Part shown: positions 1-5,799 of the stretch, piece after piece | Position numbering within the stretch: the first letter of the stretch is position 1 | Layout: the number at the start of each line of letters is the position of its first letter | NCBI GenBank assembly: GCA_015487895.1 | Contig: WFOW01000282.1 | Location: 1 to 7,960, forward strand | From: Gammaproteobacteria bacterium | Lineage (GTDB): Bacteria > Pseudomonadota > Gammaproteobacteria > S144-34 | Direction of reading: 5' to 3' | DNA: 7,960 nucleotides | Notes under the pieces: model-generated | Seen by the model: the letters and a program-made list of their open reading frames with translations, nothing else | Told to the model about the DNA's origin: nothing | The model's database searches: none | Made by a program: the position numbers and the translations under genes

Positions 1-702
1 GTGGATGCTGACCACGATCTCGCCCTCGCGCAGGCCGAAGGCCGCGGCCGCCTCCGGGTCGTGGATCTCCGCCACCTCCTGCACCTCGAGGTAGTGGTTT
101 CCGGAGCCCAGGGTGCCCATCTCGTCACGCTGGCGCTGCTTGGCCCGCTCCGAGACGCACTCGGGGCGCGCGCCCGACATGCGCCCGCGCTCCTCGATGC
201 GCTCGAGGTCCTCCGGCCGTCCCCAGCCGCGCTCGATCGCCCACTGCGCGCCGCCGCGCAGCATGGCATCCATCTCCCTGGCGTCGAGGCGGATCCTGCC
301 GGTGCTGCCGACGCCGGCCGGGACCTTGGCGTAGAGCATGTCGGCGAGGGCCTCCTTCGCGGGCTCCACGTCGGCCCGCGTGAGCCCCGTGGTGAGCGTG
401 CGCACGCCGCAGGAGATGTCGAAGCCGACCCCGCCGGCCGAGACCACCCCGCCCTCCTCGGCGTCGAAGGCGGCGACGCCGCCGATGGGGAAGCCGTAGC
501 CCCAGTGGGCGTCCGGCATGGCGTAGGCGGCCTGCACGATGCCGGGAAGCGTGGCGACGTTGGCCGCCTGCTCGAGGACCTTCTCGTCCATCTCGCGCAC
601 GAGCGCCTCGCTGGCGTACAGGATGGCGGGCACGCGCATGGCGCCCGTGGGCGGGATGACCCAGGTGTGCTCGTCGCGGCGTTCGAGGCGGCTCGTGTCC
701 AT
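1..702 (-). CDS. rtcB: RtcB-type RNA ligase, N-terminal part (3' end of gene outside window)
   Basis: RtcB is the GTP- and Mn2+-dependent ligase that joins RNA 2',3'-cyclic phosphate or 3'-phosphate ends to 5'-hydroxyl ends, in RNA repair and tRNA splicing. I read 234 codons from an ATG at 702-700 without a stop; the gene runs off the left edge. Family blocks seen: DAHWGYGFPIGGVAAF (64-79), GVGFDISCGVR (91-101) and GTLGSGNHYLEVQEV (196-210). The ligands D95, C98, H203 and H234 (the last codon in the window), plus N202, sit at the same residue numbers I recall for Pyrococcus horikoshii RtcB (481 aa), so this looks like the longer archaeal-type form rather than the shorter E. coli type. The guanylylated histidine (H404 in Pyrococcus) lies outside the window. 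It is last of the visible minus-strand cluster, 25 bp after archease, with a strong ribosome binding site. No rtcA or rtcR is visible. Confidence 0.95.
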   Translation of the reverse strand, partial: MDTSRLERRDEHTWVIPPTGAMRVPAILYASEALVREMDEKVLEQAANVATLPGIVQAAYAMPDAHWGYGFPIGGVAAFDAEEGGVVSAGGVGFDISCGVRTLTTGLTRADVEPAKEALADMLYAKVPAGVGSTGRIRLDAREMDAMLRGGAQWAIERGWGRPEDLERIEERGRMSGARPECVSERAKQRQRDEMGTLGSGNHYLEVQEVAEIHDPEAAAAFGLREGEIVVSIH

Positions 703-709
703 GGCTGCG

Positions 710-716
710 ACCTCCT
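710..716 (-). promoter_or_regulatory. Ribosome binding site of rtcB
   Basis: AGGAGGT on the minus strand lies 7 nt before the ATG at 702-700. It is a near-perfect Shine-Dalgarno sequence and fixes the rtcB start. It is the strongest such site in the minus-strand cluster, so rtcB may be translated well independently of the upstream genes. Confidence 0.75.
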
Positions 717-727
717 GCCCGTGGGGC

Positions 728-1156
728 TCAGACGTCCACCACGCACTCGGCGACCCACGCGCCGTCCCCGCGCCGGCGCACGGCGAGCGAGGTGTAGGTC
801 GCGCCCTTGACCTCGACGGCCGGGGCGTGGCGCGCGCGGTCGACCGGCTCGCCCCAGGCCTCGCCCTCCAGGCGCCCGTCCTCGATGCGCACCGCGTAGC
901 GGCCGAAGAGCATGTGGCGGGTGGCCATCTCGTAGACGAGGGCGTTGAGCCAGTCGGCGAGCAGCAGCTCCAGGTCCGGGGCCTCGCAGCGGACCGTGAC
1001 GCGCTCGCGGGCGGCGACGCGGGCGGGATCGGTGATCGCCGCCGTCAGCGCCAGCGCCGCCTGCTCGAAGGCCTCCTCGGGCGTCCTCCCCACGCCCCGC
1101 ACGCCGACGTCGGCGTCGTGCTCGAAGTGCTCCCAGCACGGCGGCGCGCAGGCCAT
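728..1156 (-). CDS. Archease (activator of RtcB RNA ligase)
   Basis: Archease is a small protein that speeds guanylylation of RtcB, makes it multiple-turnover and broadens its NTP use. The 142-aa length is normal for the family. Family marks: an N-terminal [10 protein letters not shown] block (12-21) followed by [13 protein letters not shown] (25-37), a central [14 protein letters not shown] (64-77), a [13 protein letters not shown] block (114-126), and a C-terminal Val-Asp-Val ending like many archeases. Acidic residues D14/D16 and D141 and K117 are candidates for the conserved metal and functional residues. The TY-x-SL position has Thr (122), where I recall His being common; this is a weak point. 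The ATG at 1156-1154 follows a GGAG about 7 nt upstream. The gene stands 55 bp after rlmB and 25 bp before rtcB, so co-expression with its partner is likely. Confidence 0.9.
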   Translation of the reverse strand: MACAPPCWEHFEHDADVGVRGVGRTPEEAFEQAALALTAAITDPARVAARERVTVRCEAPDLELLLADWLNALVYEMATRHMLFGRYAVRIEDGRLEGEAWGEPVDRARHAPAVEVKGATYTSLAVRRRGDGAWVAECVVDV

Positions 1157-1211
1157 CGCGGCTCTCCGCTCGGCTCCATCGTCCGAAGGTTGCGGCCTTC
1201 CGTGCGGGCTT

Positions 1212-2042
1212 TCAAGCGGAGGCGGAAGGCGGGGGCCGGCTCGCGCCGCCGCCTTCGGTGGCTTGCGGCGTCTCCCCCCGGCCGCCCGTCCCTTCCCTCC
1301 CGTCCCTTCGCTGCCGCACCGCCTCGTAGAGGAGCACGGCGACGGCGACCGAGACGTTCAGGCTCTCGGCGGCGCCGGCCATGGGGATGCGCACGAGCGC
1401 ATCGCAGCGCTCGCGCGTGAGCCGCCGCAGCCCGCGGCCTTCCGCCCCCAACACCAGCGCCAGCGGCCCGCGCAGGTCGGCCCCGTAGAGCTCCAGCGGC
1501 GCGCCGGCGTCGGCTCCCACCACGCGCAGGCCGTAGTCCCGCCGCAGCCGCTCGAGGGTGCGCGCCAGGTTGGTCACCTGCACGAAGGGCAGGCGCTCGG
1601 CGGCGCCCGCGGCGGCCTTGACGGCCGCCGGCGTCAGGCCGACGGCGCGGTCGCGCGGGGCGAGCACGGCGTGCGCGCCGGCGGCCTCGGCCGTGCGCAG
1701 GCAGGCGCCGAGGTTGCGCGGGTCCTCGACGCCGTCGAGGGCGAGCAGGAGCGGCGGCGCCTCCAGCGAGGTGAGCAGCCCGTCGAGGAAGCCCTCCCCG
1801 CGCGGCTCGGGGCCGCGGTAGCGCGCCGCCACGCCCTGGTGGTGGCGGTCGCCGGCGATGCGGTCGAGCCGTGCGCGCGGCACGCGCTCGACGGGAACGC
1901 CCGCGGCGGCGGCCATGCGGGCGAGGGTCTCGAGGGCCCGCTCGCGCCGGCCCTCGGCGAGCCACAGCCGCTCGACGCGTCCAGGGTCCGCGCGCAGCGC
2001 CGCCTCCACGGCGTGGCGGCCGTAGATGGTCCGCGCCCCCAC
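1212..2042 (-). CDS. rlmB: 23S rRNA (guanosine-2'-O-)-methyltransferase RlmB, TrmH/SPOUT family
   Basis: RlmB uses S-adenosylmethionine to 2'-O-methylate the conserved guanosine 2251 (E. coli numbering) in the peptidyl-transferase P loop of 23S rRNA. The 276-aa protein has an L30e-like substrate-binding region (about 4-75, starting [11 protein letters not shown]) and a knotted SPOUT domain (about 96-245). The three TrmH motifs are [21 protein letters not shown] (102-122, N110), VLGAEGRGL (197-205, E201) and [19 protein letters not shown] (219-237, S227, N229). E. coli RlmB is about 243 aa; the extra roughly 30 C-terminal residues are Gly/Pro/Ser-rich and probably disordered. The start is GTG, 9 bp after the rnr stop and in the same frame, with a GGAGG only 2 nt away. 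Translation is probably coupled to rnr. rnr-rlmB is a common gammaproteobacterial gene pair. Confidence 0.95.
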   Translation of the reverse strand: MGARTIYGRHAVEAALRADPGRVERLWLAEGRRERALETLARMAAAAGVPVERVPRARLDRIAGDRHHQGVAARYRGPEPRGEGFLDGLLTSLEAPPLLLALDGVEDPRNLGACLRTAEAAGAHAVLAPRDRAVGLTPAAVKAAAGAAERLPFVQVTNLARTLERLRRDYGLRVVGADAGAPLELYGADLRGPLALVLGAEGRGLRRLTRERCDALVRIPMAGAAESLNVSVAVAVLLYEAVRQRRDGREGTGGRGETPQATEGGGASRPPPSASA

Positions 2043-2044
2043 GG

Positions 2045-2049
2045 CCTCC
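2045..2049 (-). promoter_or_regulatory. Unusually close ribosome binding site of rlmB
   Basis: GGAGG lies between the rnr TAG (2054-2052) and the rlmB GTG (2042-2040). Only 2 nt separate it from the GTG, tighter than the usual 5-9 nt. No other start codon nearby fits the family's N-terminus, so rlmB probably relies on ribosomes finishing rnr. Confidence 0.5.
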
Positions 2050-2051
2050 GG

Positions 2052-4313
2052 CTAGCGCCGCCGGCGCCGGCCGCGGCCCCCGCGCCGGCTTTCACGCTCG
2101 CGCGCGACCGCCGGCCCGCGGTCCTCGACCAGCTCGAAGTCGATCTGGCGCTCGTCGAGGTCCACGCGCAGCACGCGCACGCGCACGCGGTCGGCGAGCT
2201 GGTAGACGCGGCCGGTGCGCTCGCCCACCAGGCGGTGGCCGACGGGGTCGAACTGGAAGTAGTCGTCGCCGAGCGTGGTCACGTGCACCAGCCCCTGGGC
2301 GTGGATCCCGTCGAGCTCGACGAAGAGGCCGAAGGAGGTCACGCCCGTGACGAGCCCGTCGAAGGCCTCGCCCACCTTGTCCATCATGTACTCGCACTTG
2401 AGCCAGTCGACGGCGTCGCGGGTGGCCTCGTCGGCGCGGCGCTCGGTCATGGAGCAGTGGTCGCCGAGGGCGACGAGCCGCTCGTGCGTGCACTCGAACT
2501 CCGCCACGGGCCGGCGCGCGATCAGGTGGCGCAGGGCGCGGTGCACGAGCAGGTCCGGGTAGCGGCGGATGGGCGAGGTGAAGTGGGTGTAGGCCTCGAC
2601 CGCGAGGCCGAAGTGGCCGACGTTGTCCGGGCTGTAGACGGCCTGCTTGAGCGAGCGCAGCAGCACCTGCTCGATGAGGTGGCGGTCGGGCCGGTCCTGG
2701 ATGCGCCTGAGGAGCTGGGCGTAGTGGCGCGGCTGGGGCTCGTCGCCGCCCCCGAGCCGTAGCCCCAGCTCCGCGAGGAAGGCGCGCACGTCGGCGAGCT
2801 TCTCGGCCTCCGGTCCCTCGTGCACGCGGTAGAGCGCGGGGATCCTGGCCCGCAGCAGGCGCCGCGCGGCGGCGACGTTGGCCGCGATCATGCACTCCTC
2901 GATCAGCCGGTGGGCGTCGCGGCGCACCACGGGCACGATGCGCTCGATGCGCCGGTCCGGGCCGAAGACGATCTTGGTCTCGGTGGTCTCGAAGTCGATG
3001 GCGCCGCGGCGCTCGCGCGCGCGCCGCAGCACGCGGTAGAGGGCGTAGAGCGCCTCGAGCCGCGGCAGCAGCGCCTTCAGGCGGCGGCGCTCGCCGCGGT
3101 CGCCGTCCTCCATCGCGGCGGCGACGCGCTCGTAGGTCAGGCGCGCGGCCGAGCGCATCACGGCGTCGAAGAAGCGCGCGCGCCGGATCTGGCCGTCACG
3201 GCCGACGAGCATCTCGCAGGCCATGCACAGGCGGTCGACCTCGGGGTTGAGCGAGCACAGGCCGTTGGAGAGCGCCTCCGGCAGCATGGGGATCACGCGC
3301 TCGGGGAAGTAGACCGAGTTGCCGCGGCGCTCGGCCTCGGCGTCGAGGGCGCTGCCGGGCCGCACGTACCAGGAGACGTCGGCGATCGCCACGATCAGGC
3401 GGAAGCCCTCGCCGCGGCGCTCGCACCAGACGGCGTCGTCGAAGTCGCGCGCGTCCTCGCCGTCGATCGTGACGAGCTCGAGGCCGCGCAGGTCCACCCG
3501 CCCCGTCTTGGCCTCCTCCGGCACCGTCTCGCCGAAGGCGGCGGCCTCGGCCAGGACTTCCGGCGGCCACTCGTGGGGGATGTCGTGCGCGCGGATGGCG
3601 ATGTCGATCTCCATCCCGGGCGCCATGTGCTCGCCCACCACCTCGGCCACGCGGCCGATGGGCTGGCTGTGGAAGGTGGGCGGCTCGGTGATCTCGACCA
3701 CCACGATCTGGCCCGGGCGGGCGCCGCCGCGCGCCTCCGGCGGCACGACGATGTCGTGGGCCAGGCGCTTGTTGTCGGGGACCACGAAGCCGATGCCGCT
3801 CTCCTCGAAGTAGCGCCCCACGACGCGGTGGACGGCGCGCTCGAGCACCTCCACCACCTCGCCGATGCGCCGTCCGCGGCGGTCGACGCCGGCGATGCGC
3901 ACCACGGCGCGGTCGCCGTGCATGAGGGCGCGCATCTGGCGCGGCGGGATGAAGACGTCCTCGCCGCCGCCCTCGTCCGGGATCAGGAAGCCGAAGCCGT
4001 CCGGGTGGCCGACCACGCGCCCGCGCACCAGGTTGGTGTGGTCCACGGGCACGTAGGCGCCGCGGCGGTTGCGCACGAGCTGGCCGTCGCGCTCCATGGC
4101 GGCGAGCCGCCGCCCTAGGGCCACCAGGTCGCGGGGCTCGGTGAGGCCGAGGGCCCCGGCCAGGGCCTCCTCGTCCATGGGGCCGCCATGCGCGCGCAGG
4201 GTCTCGAGGATGAACTCGCGGCTCGGGATCGGGCGCTCGTAGCGCCGGGCCTCGCGCTCGGCGTAAGGGTCCCGGCGCGCGGGGCGCTGGGCTCTGCTGC
4301 GGCGTCGCTTCAC
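2052..4313 (-). CDS. rnr: Ribonuclease R (3'-to-5' exoribonuclease, RNase II/RNB family)
   Basis: RNase R degrades structured RNA, including rRNA, defective mRNA and trans-translation targets, from the 3' end and releases 5'-NMPs. From the chosen GTG the protein is 753 aa. Domains: winged-helix HTH (about 28-85, with PIPSREFILE as in E. coli), two cold-shock domains (about 93-155 and 165-225), the RNB catalytic domain (about 268-610) and S1 (about 650-730). The catalytic Asp cluster in TIDGEDARDFDDAV is D284, D290, D292 and D293. The RNase II signature THFTSPIRRYPDLLVHRAL lies at 576-594. The start is debatable: the frame is open back to a TTG at 4424, but that would put the tRNA promoter inside the gene. 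GTG at 4313 has an AAGGTG 9 nt upstream; GTG at 4325 is the alternative. The tail after S1 is short and Arg-rich, unlike the long Lys-rich tail of the E. coli enzyme (813 aa). It heads the minus-strand cluster. Confidence 0.96.
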   Translation of the reverse strand: MKRRRSRAQRPARRDPYAEREARRYERPIPSREFILETLRAHGGPMDEEALAGALGLTEPRDLVALGRRLAAMERDGQLVRNRRGAYVPVDHTNLVRGRVVGHPDGFGFLIPDEGGGEDVFIPPRQMRALMHGDRAVVRIAGVDRRGRRIGEVVEVLERAVHRVVGRYFEESGIGFVVPDNKRLAHDIVVPPEARGGARPGQIVVVEITEPPTFHSQPIGRVAEVVGEHMAPGMEIDIAIRAHDIPHEWPPEVLAEAAAFGETVPEEAKTGRVDLRGLELVTIDGEDARDFDDAVWCERRGEGFRLIVAIADVSWYVRPGSALDAEAERRGNSVYFPERVIPMLPEALSNGLCSLNPEVDRLCMACEMLVGRDGQIRRARFFDAVMRSAARLTYERVAAAMEDGDRGERRRLKALLPRLEALYALYRVLRRARERRGAIDFETTETKIVFGPDRRIERIVPVVRRDAHRLIEECMIAANVAAARRLLRARIPALYRVHEGPEAEKLADVRAFLAELGLRLGGGDEPQPRHYAQLLRRIQDRPDRHLIEQVLLRSLKQAVYSPDNVGHFGLAVEAYTHFTSPIRRYPDLLVHRALRHLIARRPVAEFECTHERLVALGDHCSMTERRADEATRDAVDWLKCEYMMDKVGEAFDGLVTGVTSFGLFVELDGIHAQGLVHVTTLGDDYFQFDPVGHRLVGERTGRVYQLADRVRVRVLRVDLDERQIDFELVEDRGPAVARERESRRGGRGRRRRR

Positions 4314-4322
4314 GTAGGGGTG

Positions 4323-4331
4323 CACCTTCCT
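4323..4331 (-). promoter_or_regulatory. Ribosome binding site deciding the rnr start
   Basis: The minus strand reads AGGAAGGTG here. AAGGTG ends 9 nt before the GTG at 4313-4311, giving an N-terminus MKRRRSRAQRPARRDPYAER. The GTG inside this site (4325-4323) has only about 2 nt of spacing, and the in-frame TTG at 4424 would add a non-family leader, so 4313 is preferred. Confidence 0.5.
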
Positions 4332-4338
4332 GGACGGG

Positions 4339-4352
4339 CGCCCCGCGGGGCG
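4339..4352. repeat. Perfect 14-bp G+C palindrome in the rnr/tRNA-Leu intergenic region
   Basis: CGCCCCGCGGGGCG reads the same on both strands. It lies just upstream of the rnr ribosome binding site, so it would fall in the rnr mRNA leader. It also ends 6 bp before the -35 box of the tRNA-Leu promoter. It could be a protein-binding site or a leader structure. As a simple G/C string in a very G+C-rich genome it could also be chance; no regulator is identified. Confidence 0.35.
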
Positions 4353-4358
4353 GGCGCG

Positions 4359-4387
4359 TTGACAGGCCCGTGGGCCATCGGTAGATT
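4359..4387 (+). promoter_or_regulatory. Sigma70-type promoter of tRNA-Leu
   Basis: A perfect -35 box TTGACA (4359-4364) is followed, after exactly 17 bp, by TAGATT (4382-4387), which matches TATAAT at 4 of 6 positions. The AT-rich -10 patch stands out against its surroundings. Transcription would start near 4394, about 42 nt before the mature tRNA. The site lies upstream of and divergent from rnr, which argues against an rnr start as far up as 4424. I saw no equally good promoter for rnr on the other strand. Confidence 0.75.
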
Positions 4388-4398
4388 TCTCCGCTCCC

Positions 4399-4418
4399 GG
4401 CGCGCGGTCCCGCGCGCC
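4399..4418 (+). other. Hairpin in the tRNA-Leu 5' leader
   Basis: GGCGCGCGG (4399-4407) and CCGCGCGCC (4410-4418) are perfect 9-bp inverted arms around TC. In RNA this would most likely be an 8-bp all-G/C stem with a GUCC loop. It begins about 5 nt after the predicted transcription start and is followed by an unstructured C/T-rich stretch (4419-4435) up to the tRNA 5' end. It may shield the precursor end or influence 5' processing; this is inference. Confidence 0.45.
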
Positions 4419-4435
4419 CACCAATCCCTTCCCTT

Positions 4436-4522
4436 GCCGGGGTGGCGGAATTGGTAGACGCGCTAGTTTCAGGTACTAGTGGGGGAAACCCCGTGGAGGT
4501 TCAAGTCCTCTCCCCGGCACCA
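4436..4522 (+). tRNA. tRNA-Leu, anticodon CAG (reads CUG)
   Basis: This is an 87-nt class II tRNA. The acceptor stem pairs GCCGGGG (4436-4442) with CCCCGGC (4512-4518), followed by discriminator A (4519) and an encoded CCA (4520-4522). The D arm contains GGCGGAATTGGTAGACGC as in bacterial leucine tRNAs. The anticodon stem CTAGT/ACTAG (4463-4467 and 4475-4479) encloses loop TTCAGGT with CAG at 4470-4472. A long variable arm with a G-rich stem and AAA loop (about 4481-4494) and the T arm with GGTTCAAGTCC complete it. CUG is expected to be the main Leu codon in a G+C-rich genome. I recall a tRNA-Leu near rnr in Pseudomonas as well; here it is transcribed away from rnr. Confidence 0.98.
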
Positions 4523-4528
4523 TCCTTC

Positions 4529-4557
4529 CGCTCCACGGACCGCCTCGGGCGGGAGCG
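4529..4557 (+). terminator. Weak stem-loop after tRNA-Leu, possible terminator
   Basis: CGCTC (4529-4533) can pair with GAGCG (4553-4557), and inside it CCGCC (4540-4544) pairs with GGCGG (4548-4552) around TCG, with a 6-nt bulge on the left side. It starts 7 nt after the tRNA. The following sequence (CGGATTCTAA) has no T-run, so intrinsic termination is doubtful. Apart from a short palindrome near 4599-4609, I see nothing else clear in the rest of the gap to 4669. Confidence 0.3.
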
Positions 4558-4669
4558 CGGATTCTAACCCAACCCGGCGCGCTTTCCACGCCGCCCCTCC
4601 GGAATCCGGGATGCGCCGTTCGCGCCTCGGATGGTGTCCGGCAGGCGCCCGCTGCGCTATGGTGAGCGC

Positions 4670-5575
4670 ATGGACGAGCCCGCTCCCTGCCCCTGGATCG
4701 TGGAGGCCACCCCCGAGAGCTTCGGGCGCCTGGTGCTCGAGAACTCGCGCAAGGGGCCCGTGCTCGTGAACTACTGGGCCCGCTACGCGGGCCCGTGCCT
4801 GCGGCTGTGGCCCGTGCTCGAGCGGCTCGCGCGCGACTACGGGGGGCGCTTCCTGCTGGCCAACCTCGACTGCGGCCGCCATGCCGCCTTCGCGCGCGCG
4901 CAGGGCGTGACGAGCCTGCCGCTGCTGCGGCTCTATCGCGACGGTGAGGTGCGCGAGACCGTGCACGGCTACGAGGGCGAGCAGCCCCTGCGCCGCCTGC
5001 TGGACCGCCATGTGCCGCGCCCCTCGGACCGCGCCGCGGCGCTCGCCCTCCGCCGGCTCGAGGCGGGCGAGCACGAGGCGGCGCTCGCCGCGCTGCGCGA
5101 GGCCCTCGCCGCCGACCCCGGCAACCCGCGCCTGCCCGCGGCCTACGCCAAGGCGCTGGTCCGCGCCGGCCGTCCCGCGGAGGCCGCCGCCTGGATCGCG
5201 GGCCTGCCGCGCGCGCTGCGCGAGCGCGAGGACCTCGACACCCTCCGCGGCCACGCCGCCTTCCTCGCGGCGGCCTCCGATGCCCCGGACGAGGCCGCGC
5301 TCCGCGCGGAGATCGCGGCCGCTCCGGGGGAGATCGGGCCGCGCTTCCGCCTCGCGGCGGTCCTGCTCCGGGCCGACCGCCTCGACGAGGCGCTGGAGAC
5401 CCTCCTCGAGACCCTGCGTGTGTGCGGCGACACCGCCGAGCACGACGTCCTGCGCGGCCTGGTGGCGCTCTTCCGCATGCTGGGCCCGGACGATCCCCGC
5501 GTGCGGCGCCTGCGCCCCCAGGTGGCCGAGCTCCTGGGCCGGGCCGCACCCTTGCGCGCCGGGGGCGGCAGCTAG
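4670..5575 (+). CDS. cnoX: CnoX/YbbN-like thioredoxin-fold TPR co-chaperone
   Basis: CnoX (YbbN) is a cytoplasmic holdase that binds GroEL, keeps clients folding-competent and protects their cysteines from over-oxidation. The 301-aa protein has a thioredoxin domain (about 8-115) and a helical TPR-like C-terminal region (about 120-290; repeats such as EAGEHEAALAALREALAADP at 131-150 and RADRLDEALETLLETLR at 234-250). The active-site loop reads WARYAGPC (36-43): the first Cys of CGPC is Ala (40), the second is C43. TSLP (81-84) supplies the cis-Pro. C43 and C68 (in LDC) match E. coli YbbN C38 and C63 in context and spacing. ATG at 4670 is preferred because the fold starts soon after; the ATG at 4631 adds 13 residues without a ribosome binding site. 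The Shine-Dalgarno signal at 4670 is itself weak. No promoter is clear. It could also be read as a plain thioredoxin-like TPR protein. Confidence 0.85.
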   Translation: MDEPAPCPWIVEATPESFGRLVLENSRKGPVLVNYWARYAGPCLRLWPVLERLARDYGGRFLLANLDCGRHAAFARAQGVTSLPLLRLYRDGEVRETVHGYEGEQPLRRLLDRHVPRPSDRAAALALRRLEAGEHEAALAALREALAADPGNPRLPAAYAKALVRAGRPAEAAAWIAGLPRALREREDLDTLRGHAAFLAAASDAPDEAALRAEIAAAPGEIGPRFRLAAVLLRADRLDEALETLLETLRVCGDTAEHDVLRGLVALFRMLGPDDPRVRRLRPQVAELLGRAAPLRAGGGS

Positions 5576-5584
5576 CGCTGCCTT

Positions 5585-5597
5585 CCCCCGGCGGGGG
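5585..5597 (+). terminator. Short C5/G5 hairpin after the cnoX-like gene
   Basis: CCCCC (5585-5589), GGC and GGGGG (5593-5597) form a small perfect stem-loop 9 nt after the TAG stop. CCCTCAATCT follows, with only scattered T residues. It may slow or end transcription together with Rho, but it lacks the T-run of an intrinsic terminator. Confidence 0.3.
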
Positions 5598-5600
5598 CCC

Positions 5601-5627
5601 TCAATCTCCCGGCAGGCGTGCCGAAAT
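5601..5627 (+). promoter_or_regulatory. Possible sigma28 (FliA)-type promoter of the HDOD-GAF gene
   Basis: TCAA (5601-5604), 15 bp, then GCCGAAAT (5620-5627) resembles the sigma28 consensus TAAA-N15-GCCGATAA, with 3 of 4 and 6 of 8 matches and exact spacing. It lies in the noncoding gap before a signalling gene, and transcription would start near 5634, leaving a leader of about 165 nt. Motility genes are not in the window, so use of this sigma factor is only a suggestion. Confidence 0.3.
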
Positions 5628-5639
5628 GGATGTCTGGAG

Positions 5640-5660
5640 GGCCCGCCGCGGGGCGGGGCC
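5640..5660 (+). other. G+C-rich stem-loop in the leader of the HDOD-GAF gene
   Basis: GGCCCGCC (5640-5647) can pair with GGCGGGGCC (5652-5660) with one bulged G and a GCGG loop. It would lie near the 5' end of the leader if the promoter just upstream is used. The rest of the gap to 5799 is G-rich, with no riboswitch pattern that I recognise. Confidence 0.25.
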
Positions 5661-5787
5661 GGAGGACGGATGCGGGCATGTGGACGGGCCGCGAAGGGCG
5701 CGAATGGGCAGGAGGGCAGGAGAGCCGTCTCCCGTGGGGGAGGACCCGGCAGGGGATCCCGCTGGGGGGCTTCCGCCTGGCGAGGAC

Positions 5788-5792
5788 GGAGG
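5788..5792 (+). promoter_or_regulatory. Ribosome binding site of the HDOD-GAF gene
   Basis: GGAGG, extended to GGAGGGG, lies 7 nt before the ATG at 5800. It selects this start over upstream in-frame ATGs at 5626 and 5704, which lack a comparable site and would add low-complexity Gly/Arg/Pro-rich sequence. Confidence 0.7.
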
Positions 5793-5799
5793 GGCCGGG

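Noticed and set aside
1185..1200. Inverted repeat GAAGG/CCTTC between rlmB and archease
   Set aside because: The stem has only 5 bp and no following T-run on the minus strand, so neither a terminator nor a processing site can be supported.
945..2762. Long plus-strand open frame (about 605 codons) opposite archease, rlmB and the end of rnr
   Set aside because: Its protein is low-complexity Arg/Ala/Gly/His-rich with no family motif, while the opposite strand holds clear known genes. Long antisense frames are expected at this G+C content.
2820..4118. Plus-strand open frame opposite rnr
   Set aside because: It is His/Ala/Val-rich, the mirror of RNase R codons, with no recognisable domain or ribosome binding site.
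4314..4424. Extension of rnr to the in-frame TTG at 4424
   Set aside because: The added residues do not match the family, there is no clear ribosome binding site, and the stretch contains the tRNA-Leu promoter on the other strand.
4436..4522. tRNA-Leu as an integration site for a mobile element
   Set aside because: No repeat of the tRNA 3' end, no integrase and no change in gene type is seen downstream within the window.
4599..4609. Short palindrome CCGGA-A-TCCGG upstream of the cnoX-like gene
   Set aside because: Five-base arms are too short to call an operator without comparative data.
4656..4672. Possible -10 box TATGGT giving a leaderless cnoX-like mRNA
   Set aside because: No acceptable -35 box lies at the right spacing, and TATGGT matches the consensus only 4 of 6.
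5576..5799. Possible cyclic-di-GMP riboswitch before the HDOD-GAF gene
   Set aside because: I looked for the conserved core segments of the GEMM classes and did not find them.
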